This document shows positions 1 to 4,526 of a stretch of 5,679 bases of DNA, piece by piece. Below the pieces are notes generated by a model. The model had not been told where the DNA came from and made no database searches. It saw only the letters and a list, made by a program, of their open reading frames with translations. Source of the stretch: Paenibacillus sp. (GTDB lineage: Bacteria > Bacillota > Bacilli > Paenibacillales > Paenibacillaceae). Each line of letters opens with the position of its first letter. Position 1 is the stretch's first letter. Where the stretch lies: assembly GCA_029256665.1 (NCBI GenBank), contig JAQSXN010000296.1:1-5679 (forward strand), in the 5' to 3' direction. Both the position numbers and the translations under genes were made by a program.

Positions 1-65
1 ATGATCTGGCCGATCGCCTCGGTCATCTGCGCGATCATGCGCATGAAATAATCCCGTTGAAACAA
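1..65 (-). CDS. DUF6483-like protein, N-terminal fragment (TTG start, runs off left edge)
   Basis: Only the first 21 complete codons are inside the window. Read on the minus strand from a TTG at 65-63, the peptide begins (M)FQRDYFMRMIAQMTEAIGQ. From memory this resembles the start of the small DUF6483 proteins of Bacillota, which typically open with an FQRDY-like stretch followed by an amphipathic helix; their function is unknown. The TTG start is supported by a GGAGG at 77-73 placed 7 nt upstream. The next in-frame ATG (44-42) would be too far from that site. The gene follows the alpha/beta hydrolase by 47 nt with no terminator between them, so it is probably the third gene of the same transcript. 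The family name rests on a short match. That it is a real gene start is fairly secure from the ribosome binding site and reading frame. Confidence 0.6.
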   Translation of the reverse strand, partial: MFQRDYFMRMIAQMTEAIGQI

Positions 66-112
66 ACCCAGTCCTCCCCGGTTACGCCGCTCTCCCGCGC
101 CTTCATCGCTCT

Positions 113-967
113 TTATTCCGCCATGCCGTCCAAAAAGCCGCGAATCGCCGCCGTCAGCTCCTCCGGACATTCCAGCATGCTCATATGTCCAGCCTTGCCA
201 AGCTCGACAACTTTGGTCGTGTCGCCCGTCGCCGCGAACGCGCTGCCCGATGAGATGACGCCATCCTTCGAGCCGGCAACAAGCAATACCGGAAGCTCCG
301 CTGTCGTAATGAGCCGGCCGCGCTCCGCCCGTTCTTTCATGCCGCGCGCCGTTGCCGCAGCGCCATGCCGGGATGTTGCCCTTCCGATCTCCTTGCCCTT
401 GGCGACCTGTGCTTCAAGCTCGCCGATCCGGTCGGCCGCGAACAGCTTAGGTATGAGTCCTTCCACGAACGCCTCTATGCCGTCCGCCTCGATGGCCGCG
501 GCCGCCTTGTCCCGCCCCGCTCTTGCGGCTTCGCTATCCGGCAGCGAGGTCGAGTGGATCAGGCCGAAGGCGGATAAGCGGCGGCCGTAACGCTCGGCGT
601 AAGCCAGCGTAATGTAGCCGCCTAACGAGTGACCGAGCATGATGGCGCGCTCGATGCCCAGCTGCTCCAGCAGCTCCTCGACGTCTTCGGCAAATGCCTC
701 CATCGCGTAAACCTCGTCGGCAGGCGCCGCGCTGAGGCCGTGTCCTCTGGCATCAGGAGCGATCACTCTCGCGAACCGGGCCAAATCAGGGATGACTTGC
801 TCCCAATAGGAGGAGCTGCCGCAATAGCCGTGCAAGAGGACCAAGACGGGCTCCTCCGCTCCCTGGTCTGCCGAATCGTAGTACGCGAGCGCAAGTCCGC
901 TCGCAAGCGAAATGGTGGAATTGGCGATGGATACGTTCTGTGCTTCTATGCCTGGTTTGCCGATCAT
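113..967 (-). CDS. Alpha/beta-fold hydrolase, 284 aa
   Basis: This is a cytosolic alpha/beta hydrolase of the general esterase, lipase or haloperoxidase-like type; the substrate cannot be read from sequence. Visible landmarks are the oxyanion-hole region HGYCGSSSYW (46-55), a PDARGHG loop (71-77), the nucleophile elbow GHSLGG (112-117, Ser114), a candidate acid Asp235 in AGSKDG (231-236) and the catalytic His261 in GKAGHMSML. The triad is therefore complete. The length (284 aa) is normal for the family. There is no signal peptide or membrane segment. The open frame extends upstream to 1138, but that extension overlaps the yyaC-like gene. The ATG at 967 has an AAGGAGGG site 7 nt upstream, which fixes the start. 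It sits 61 nt downstream of the yyaC-like gene and 47 nt upstream of a DUF6483-like gene, all on one strand, suggesting an operon. The fold and hydrolase assignment are secure; the specific role is unknown. Confidence 0.93.
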   Translation of the reverse strand: MIGKPGIEAQNVSIANSTISLASGLALAYYDSADQGAEEPVLVLLHGYCGSSSYWEQVIPDLARFARVIAPDARGHGLSAAPADEVYAMEAFAEDVEELLEQLGIERAIMLGHSLGGYITLAYAERYGRRLSAFGLIHSTSLPDSEAARAGRDKAAAAIEADGIEAFVEGLIPKLFAADRIGELEAQVAKGKEIGRATSRHGAAATARGMKERAERGRLITTAELPVLLVAGSKDGVISSGSAFAATGDTTKVVELGKAGHMSMLECPEELTAAIRGFLDGMAE

Positions 968-985
968 GCGAATACCCTCCTTAGA
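968..985 (-). promoter_or_regulatory. Shine-Dalgarno site fixing the hydrolase start
   Basis: On the minus strand AAGGAGGG lies 7 nt before the ATG at 967. It excludes the long upstream extension of this frame (to 1138), which would overlap the coding region of the yyaC-like gene. Confidence 0.85.
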
Positions 986-988
986 GTT

Positions 989-1008
989 CGTTCCGAGCGA
1001 TCGGAACG
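989..1008. repeat. 8-bp perfect hairpin in the yyaC-hydrolase gap
   Basis: CGTTCCGA and TCGGAACG form a perfect 8-bp inverted repeat around a 4-nt loop (GCGA on plus, TCGC on minus). No T-run follows on either strand, so it is not a standard intrinsic terminator. It lies between the yyaC stop and the hydrolase ribosome binding site, so in the transcript it would be a stem-loop just upstream of the site. It could be an mRNA-processing or stability element, an attenuating structure or a protein-binding dyad. The sequence does not decide which. Confidence 0.6.
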
Positions 1009-1028
1009 CTGGTAATGGCGAATAGTGT

Positions 1029-1571
1029 TTATGATTGGATATACCACGCTTCGTTAATCGCTGAAACAATTCGCTTCGCCATGCCGAGGACAAAGTGCAG
1101 CGAAGTCGTCTGAAGCATGCCGTATGCTTTGGGGCCATTGCGGTTCACGACGCCCGCGATGCCGAAGTCCCCGATCGGCGGCAGCCCGCGTCCCGTGGCG
1201 GCGCCAGGCCGAAGCGGCCCGGACGTGAGGACGTATCCTCCGACCGACTGCGGCTTGCCCAGACACGCGTCGATCGCGACGACGGTAAGTTCTTCCATGC
1301 TTCGCTGCCGAAGGCCTTCCGCCGCCGCTTCGACCCTGCGGGCGTCGCACGGCTCGGCCAGCGTGCCGATGACTTGGCTCCACCCGTTCTCCTGAAGCAT
1401 CGTCCCGATCAGCGGTCCGAGCGCGTCGCCTGTCGAACGGTCCGTCCCTATGCATACGAAAACGATGCGTTCTTTGTCCGGCTGCATCCGGGCGATATCC
1501 GCCGTAAACCTCCGAAGACTCTCCTGCGACATCGCATCATTCAGCGGAGCCGCAGCCTTGCCGATCGTCAT
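1029..1571 (-). CDS. yyaC: YyaC family spore protease-like protein, 180 aa
   Basis: This belongs to the YyaC sporulation family (DUF1256), related in fold to the germination protease GPR and to hydrogenase maturation peptidases of the HybD type. Its substrate is not established. The hallmark FVCIGTDRSTGDALGPLIG (38-56, with Asp44 and Asp49) is present, as are AIDACLG (99-105), a GPLRPG segment (118-123) and a late GIAGVVN stretch (137-143). The length matches the family. The loop that from memory usually reads EPVHA reads EPCDA here (73-77), so a conserved His appears replaced by Asp76. Start choice: ATG at 1571 lies 9 nt after GGAGG; an adjacent GTG at 1574 lies 6 nt after it and would add one residue. 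It is the first gene of a probable minus-strand operon and diverges from the yfkK-like gene. A role in sporulation is inferred from the family. Confidence 0.9.
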   Translation of the reverse strand: MTIGKAAAPLNDAMSQESLRRFTADIARMQPDKERIVFVCIGTDRSTGDALGPLIGTMLQENGWSQVIGTLAEPCDARRVEAAAEGLRQRSMEELTVVAIDACLGKPQSVGGYVLTSGPLRPGAATGRGLPPIGDFGIAGVVNRNGPKAYGMLQTTSLHFVLGMAKRIVSAINEAWYIQS

Positions 1572-1626
1572 CACCCTTCCCCTCCGTCATTGCCATCGTT
1601 GTCATCGCGTTATGTTCCGCTTCGTC

Positions 1627-1657
1627 CATTGTACCCGAAATCCGATTCCGTCTTCAA
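1627..1657 (-). promoter_or_regulatory. Candidate promoter of the yyaC operon
   Basis: On the minus strand TTGAAG (1657-1652) and TACAAT (1633-1628) are separated by 18 nt, a fair sigma-A-like pair. The -10 region read as GGGTACAATG (1636-1627) also fits the sigma-F -10 consensus GGnnAnAnTR, but no matching GYATA -35 is found 15-16 nt upstream. The site is about 55 nt before the yyaC start. The position suits a promoter; which sigma factor reads it is open. Confidence 0.45.
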
Positions 1658-1663
1658 TTTGTG

Positions 1664-1676
1664 GTGCCCGGGGCAC
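1664..1676. promoter_or_regulatory. 13-bp perfect dyad between divergent promoters, possible operator
   Basis: GTGCCC-G-GGGCAC is a perfect 6+1+6 dyad. It lies just upstream of the plus-strand extended -10, covering the place where a -35 box would be. That position suits a repressor or activator site, but the symmetry is the only evidence. Confidence 0.35.
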
Positions 1677-1682
1677 TCGTCA

Positions 1683-1691
1683 TGGTACAAT
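1683..1691 (+). promoter_or_regulatory. Extended -10 promoter of the yfkK-like gene
   Basis: TGGTACAAT is an extended -10 (TGn followed by TACAAT, one mismatch to TATAAT). No good -35 box stands at 16-18 nt; TTGTGG at 1659-1664 is 21 nt away. Transcription would begin near 1697, giving a leader of about 35 nt before the ATG at 1732. Confidence 0.55.
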
Positions 1692-1731
1692 GGCGAGAAC
1701 AACGGCCAAGCTACAAAGGAGGAATGACGTC

Positions 1732-1956
1732 ATGTCCGATCTGCAATTGCCAACGAAAGACAATCTCGAGATTATGATCGAGGCGATCAAGACCAAGCTG
1801 AGAATGGCATCCGGCGCCGCCATGCAGGCAGGGAGCTTCAGCCTCGAGCGCTACGAAGACATCAAAGATATTTACGACGTGGTCGCGAGCAAGGATAAAT
1901 TCAGTATCAGCGAGGTCGAAGCCCTCGTCTCCGAGCTGGGCAAGCTGCGCAAGTAA
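1732..1956 (+). CDS. DUF1128 (YfkK-like) small protein, 74 aa
   Basis: This small, charged, mostly helical protein matches the DUF1128 family, whose Bacillus subtilis member is YfkK (about 71 aa). Function is unknown and the protein is probably cytosolic. Visible signature: NLEIMIEAIKTKLRMASGAA in the first helix (11-30), then FSLERYEDIKDIYDVV (36-51) and KFSISEVEALVSELGKLR (56-73). There is no signal peptide, membrane segment or cysteine. The open frame continues upstream to 1450, but that part is antisense to the yyaC-like gene. The true start is the ATG at 1732, with AAAGGAGG (1715-1722) 9 nt upstream. An ATG at 1724 is in another frame. It is transcribed alone, divergently from yyaC, and converges with the 149-residue gene. 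The family call is from memory of its characteristic sequence. Confidence 0.88.
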   Translation: MSDLQLPTKDNLEIMIEAIKTKLRMASGAAMQAGSFSLERYEDIKDIYDVVASKDKFSISEVEALVSELGKLRK

Positions 1957-2077
1957 CGACTCTTGTCGCCCGTGCTTCCCCGATCATTGAATTCGGACTT
2001 CAAATTCCAAAACAAACCATTATTTCACAAATTTCATCAAATGAATTTCTAAAGCCGCCCAACGGCGCGAACAAGGT

Positions 2078-2116
2078 GAAACGGCTGACGCCGACCTTGG
2101 CGGCGCAGCGCGTTTC
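2078..2116. repeat. GC-rich imperfect hairpin, about 15 bp with two bulges
   Basis: GAAACG-GCTG-A-CGCCG pairs with CGGCG-CAGC-G-CGTTTC around the 7-nt loop ACCTTGG, leaving one unpaired base on each arm. An alternative, mutually exclusive fold uses CAAGGT (2072-2077) with ACCTTG (2094-2099) around CGGC/GCCG. The plus-strand tail is CGTTTCATT, which is too weak to call a terminator confidently. It might be a residual terminator of the yfkK-like gene or a dispersed palindromic (REP-like) element. Confidence 0.5.
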
Positions 2117-2124
2117 ATTCCCGA

Positions 2125-2168
2125 GATTTATAGGCCCGGCATGGAGAGCTTATACTTTCCTATAAATC
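2125..2168. repeat. 10-bp perfect inverted repeat around 24 nt
   Basis: GATTTATAGG (2125-2134) and CCTATAAATC (2159-2168) are perfect inverted copies flanking 24 nt. It ends 3 nt before the terminator stem begins. The function is not evident. Confidence 0.55.
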
Positions 2169-2171
2169 AAG

Positions 2172-2202
2172 AAAAACCGGAATCGAATCGATTCCGGTTT
2201 TT
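2172..2202. terminator. Bidirectional intrinsic terminator between convergent genes
   Basis: AAAAACCGGAATCG and CGATTCCGGTTTTT form a perfect 14-bp stem around AAT. The outer A/T pairs provide a U-tract on either transcript. It serves the minus-strand 149-residue gene, whose stop is 17 nt away, and the plus-strand yfkK-like gene farther upstream. Confidence 0.9.
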
Positions 2203-2219
2203 GACGTTGCGCCGCCGTC

Positions 2220-2669
2220 TTATTCCTCGCTCTCCTCTTCGGAGGTTTCGGGCTCGGCTGCTCCCAGTGACAGCTTAATCGCGATGTTTTTGCGTTCGCC
2301 CTTCAGGAAGTGGGCCAGACGCTCCAGCTTATCCGCAAGCTCCGCTCCGCTGAGGGTCGTATTGAGATGATAGTCGAAGCTGTCCGAAGGCAGCTTCGCC
2401 GGCTGAGATCTCCAGCCCAGCTCTTCGGACGCGTTCTGCCTATTCAGAAGCTGCTCCTGCGCCGGGTAGAATTTGTCCGACTTGTTCACCACGCGCTCGT
2501 AGATGCGCAGCTTCTTGAGCAGCATGTAATACTGGGCGGAATGCTTGAAATTCCAAGCTTCACGAATATCTTTAAGCGTATAGTCCATTTTCCAGCGCTT
2601 GAGTTTCTCGACTTGCTCGTCCGTCGTCAGCTCCAGAAATTCATCAAGCGGCATCATCTTTTCGGGCAT
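2220..2669 (-). CDS. Unrecognised 149-aa protein, possible helix-turn-helix and acidic tail
   Basis: I do not recognise this protein. The ATG at 2669 is supported by GGAGG (2680-2676) 6 nt upstream. The N-terminal third is helical and charged; residues 30-60 (YTLKDIREAWNF, then SAQYYMLLKKLRI) read like a helix-turn-helix with a basic second helix. Residues 61-95 are polar and rich in Gln, Asn and Ser. Residues 98-135 look like strand, amphipathic helix (LADKLERLAHFLKG) and strand (NIAIKLSL), which loosely recalls the C-terminal domain of initiation factor IF3. Residues 137-149 form an acidic tail of Glu, Ser and Thr. No signal peptide, membrane segment or cysteine is present. The gene stands alone, with a strong terminator after it and the gal terminator upstream. 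A regulatory or nucleic-acid-binding role is only a guess from the helix pattern. Confidence 0.8.
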   Translation of the reverse strand: MPEKMMPLDEFLELTTDEQVEKLKRWKMDYTLKDIREAWNFKHSAQYYMLLKKLRIYERVVNKSDKFYPAQEQLLNRQNASEELGWRSQPAKLPSDSFDYHLNTTLSGAELADKLERLAHFLKGERKNIAIKLSLGAAEPETSEEESEE

Positions 2670-2713
2670 GTTGTACCTCCATTATCGATCGTTAGTAGTT
2701 AGTAATCGTTCAT

Positions 2714-2800
2714 CTTATACCGAACCTTCGAACACGTGCTTACCATAATAATTATTATTGAATTAATAATATTTATTAAATAAAAAATACCATAATATTA
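2714..2800 (-). promoter_or_regulatory. Possible promoter region of the 149-aa gene, with AT-rich upstream block
   Basis: On the minus strand TATAAG (2719-2714) is a one-mismatch -10, but the hexamer 17 nt upstream (TAAGCA) is a poor -35. Upstream of it, 2744-2800 is almost entirely A and T, in strong contrast to the genes. It contains a 14-bp palindrome ATAATAATTATTAT (2745-2758). This could act as an UP-element or a curved DNA tract. The promoter call is weak. Confidence 0.3.
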
Positions 2801-2814
2801 AGTCCAGCACAACT

Positions 2815-2861
2815 AAAAAACCTTCCCGCACATGATATTACATCATTCGACAGGGAAGGTT
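2815..2861 (-). terminator. Intrinsic terminator after galT
   Basis: Read on the minus strand, AACCTTCCC (2861-2853) pairs with GGGAAGGTT (2827-2819), and the transcript then ends in a run of U residues (2820-2815). The 25-nt interior contains a small nested hairpin, ATGAT/ATCAT. It begins 18 nt after the galT stop codon and closes the gal transcript. Confidence 0.88.
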
Positions 2862-2879
2862 ATTGTTGTTGCCAAATAT

Positions 2880-4475
2880 TTACTGAGATATCAAGCCTGA
2901 CGCTTCAAGAAACGCGCGGAACGCCTTCGCCCCGGCAGCGTCGCGTTTGAATACGCCGGCATCCCCCAACACCTCAAGAAACTTGTCCCCCGTCTCCGAG
3001 CGTACCGCTTCCGCCGCTTCTGCTTCTGACAGCCCGCTGCCGTACTTCCGGACCAGCAGCTCGGCCCAATCCGCGTGATGGGAGAGTCTGTGCTCGCCCG
3101 CTTTCAGGTCGGAAGGCTTCTCCACGGCATCTGGAGTAAGCAGCTTGGCGATGGCCTCCAGCTCTTCCTTCAAGCGGCCGGGAAGAACGGCAAGCCCCAT
3201 CACCTCGATCAAGCCGATATTCTCCTTCTTGATGTGGTGCAGGTGGCTATGCGGATGGAAAATGCCGCCCGGATGCTCGTCGCTCGTGCGATTGTTGCGA
3301 AGCACGAGGTCGAGCTCGTAGTCTCCGTTATCCTTCAGCCTGGCGATTGGCGTAATCGTATTGTGCGGGATCCGCCGGCCGTCGGCGGTCTCGGTGTAGG
3401 CGAGCACGTCTGCCGCCGGATCGCTGTATGCCTTCCACAAATCCAGGATGCGGCAGCCCGCGGCATGAACCGCGGATTTGGACGAGCCGCGCAGACGCAG
3501 CACCGACATCGGCCACCGCACGATGCCGTACGTGACGCCGGAGTCCGTCCCGTCGACGTAGCTGGCGTCGACCTTCGCAATCTCCATCGGGAATACGTGA
3601 CGCCCCGCTTGGAAGTGGTCATGGCTCAGGATGGAGCCGCCGACGATGGGAAGATCCGCATTGGAACCGATGAAGTAATGCGGGAACTGCTCCACGAAGT
3701 CGAGCAGTCTCGCGAACGAGGCATGCGTGACGGCCATCGGCTCGTGCGCGCCCTTAAAGACGATGCTGTGCTCGTTGTAATAAACGTAAGGCGAATACTG
3801 GAAGAACCAATCCTCTCCCTGCAGCTTCATGGGCAGTATGCGCAGGTTTTGCCTGGCGGGATGATCCGCGCGCCCCGCGTACCCCACATTCTCGGCGCAG
3901 AGCAGGCACTTCGGATAATGCGCTTGCGGCAACGTCTTAAGCATCGCGATTTCCTTGGGATCCTTCTCAGGCTTCGACAGGTTGACGGTCATCTCCAGCT
4001 CGCCGTAAGGCGTCGCGTGGCGCCAGTATTGATTTTTGCGGATGCGGTCCATCCGAATGTAATTGCTGTCGAGGTTAAGCGCGTAGAAGGCGTCCGTCGC
4101 CGCCGCGATGCCCTCCTCGGCGGCCTTCGCCCGGAACGCCGCCGCCGTCTCCGACGGACGCGGCATCAGCAAGCCCATGATGCGGGCATCCAGCAGGTCG
4201 CGCTGGGTTAGCGTGTTGTCCGGAATAAGGCCGATCGCGGAGCCGTAATCCAGCAGGGGCTCCAAATAGTCGACGGCGCTTTCCAAGGTCTCCCCGGGTT
4301 CGCCGGCCGGCGCTTCAGCCGGTTCGGCGAACCGGAACAGATCGAGCAATGCGTTGCGCGCGTAAGCCAGATCCTCGTTTCCTAACATGCCTTTATTCAG
4401 CGCGAACGCCAACAGCTTCTCGATGTTCGCGAGCGCCTCTTGCTTAGTCGGCGCCGCCTCTTGTTGCAATGTCAT
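2880..4475 (-). CDS. galT: UDP-glucose--hexose-1-phosphate uridylyltransferase, class II GalT, 531 aa
   Basis: GalT transfers UMP from UDP-glucose to galactose-1-phosphate, giving UDP-galactose and glucose-1-phosphate in the cytosolic Leloir pathway. This is the Bacillus-type class II enzyme (about 500 aa), not the shorter E. coli type. Visible landmarks: a CLLC pair (190-193), followed by ENVGYAGR; QYSPYVYYNEH (226-236); SHDHFQAG (284-291), containing the catalytic-type His-x-His-x-Gln; and FHPHSHLHHIKKENIGLIEV (406-425). Class II proteins usually read HDHFQGG, so Ala290 is a small deviation. Start choice: ATG at 4475 lies 9 nt after AGGAGC (4490-4485); an upstream in-frame ATG at 4481 is only 3 nt from it and would add two residues. 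It follows galE by about 50 nt and ends before a strong terminator, so the two are probably one transcript. Confidence 0.95.
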   Translation of the reverse strand: MTLQQEAAPTKQEALANIEKLLAFALNKGMLGNEDLAYARNALLDLFRFAEPAEAPAGEPGETLESAVDYLEPLLDYGSAIGLIPDNTLTQRDLLDARIMGLLMPRPSETAAAFRAKAAEEGIAAATDAFYALNLDSNYIRMDRIRKNQYWRHATPYGELEMTVNLSKPEKDPKEIAMLKTLPQAHYPKCLLCAENVGYAGRADHPARQNLRILPMKLQGEDWFFQYSPYVYYNEHSIVFKGAHEPMAVTHASFARLLDFVEQFPHYFIGSNADLPIVGGSILSHDHFQAGRHVFPMEIAKVDASYVDGTDSGVTYGIVRWPMSVLRLRGSSKSAVHAAGCRILDLWKAYSDPAADVLAYTETADGRRIPHNTITPIARLKDNGDYELDLVLRNNRTSDEHPGGIFHPHSHLHHIKKENIGLIEVMGLAVLPGRLKEELEAIAKLLTPDAVEKPSDLKAGEHRLSHHADWAELLVRKYGSGLSEAEAAEAVRSETGDKFLEVLGDAGVFKRDAAGAKAFRAFLEASGLISQ

Positions 4476-4481
4476 GCCCAT

Positions 4482-4526
4482 ACAGCTCCTCTCGCTCCTC
4501 CGGTCGCTTGTCGCTCGCGTCCGGGA
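4482..4526 (-). promoter_or_regulatory. galE-galT spacer with tandem Shine-Dalgarno-like repeats
   Basis: On the minus strand two copies of GAGGAGC separated by GA precede galT (within 4501-4485). The nearer one suits the ATG at 4475. The farther one is about 15 nt from the first ATG and too distant to start there. No terminator or promoter is seen in the spacer, consistent with co-transcription from galE. Confidence 0.5.

Larger units (their letters stand above)
1626..1693. repeat. 10-bp inverted repeat carrying both divergent -10 boxes
   Basis: CCATTGTACC at 1626-1635 and GGTACAATGG at 1684-1693 are perfect inverted copies separated by 48 nt. Each copy contains a TACAAT hexamer facing outward, one toward yyaC and one toward the yfkK-like gene. 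The repeat therefore makes the two promoter cores identical over 10 bp. Confidence 0.7.
1957..2171. other. Convergent gene-free stretch with stacked inverted repeats
   Basis: No coding region with a ribosome binding site is seen here. A weak AT-rich hairpin lies at 2029-2048 (AAATTTCAT and ATGAATTT, one bulge). A GC-rich patch at about 2053-2113 holds an imperfect hairpin, and a 10-bp inverted repeat lies at 2125-2168. All sit between two convergent genes, just before the terminator at 2172-2202. GC content switches sharply from AT-rich (1985-2050) to GC-rich (2053-2113) and back. Confidence 0.6.

Noticed and set aside
57..590. Plus-strand open frame of 177 codons
   Set aside because: It is antisense to the hydrolase, low in complexity (Ala, Ser, Pro) and without a ribosome binding site.
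968..1138. Upstream extension of the hydrolase frame to an ATG at 1138
   Set aside because: It overlaps the yyaC-like gene on the same strand and lacks a ribosome binding site, while the ATG at 967 has a strong one.
1724..1726. ATG between the ribosome binding site and the yfkK-like start
   Set aside because: It is out of frame with the DUF1128 protein and only 1 nt from the ribosome binding site.
1450..1731. Upstream extension of the yfkK-like frame
   Set aside because: It is antisense to yyaC and crosses the promoter; the ATG at 1732 has AAAGGAGG at 9 nt and fits the family length.
3075..4211. Long plus-strand open frame of 378 codons
   Set aside because: It is antisense to galT, rich in Arg, Val and His as expected of a GC-rich shadow, and has no recognisable domain.
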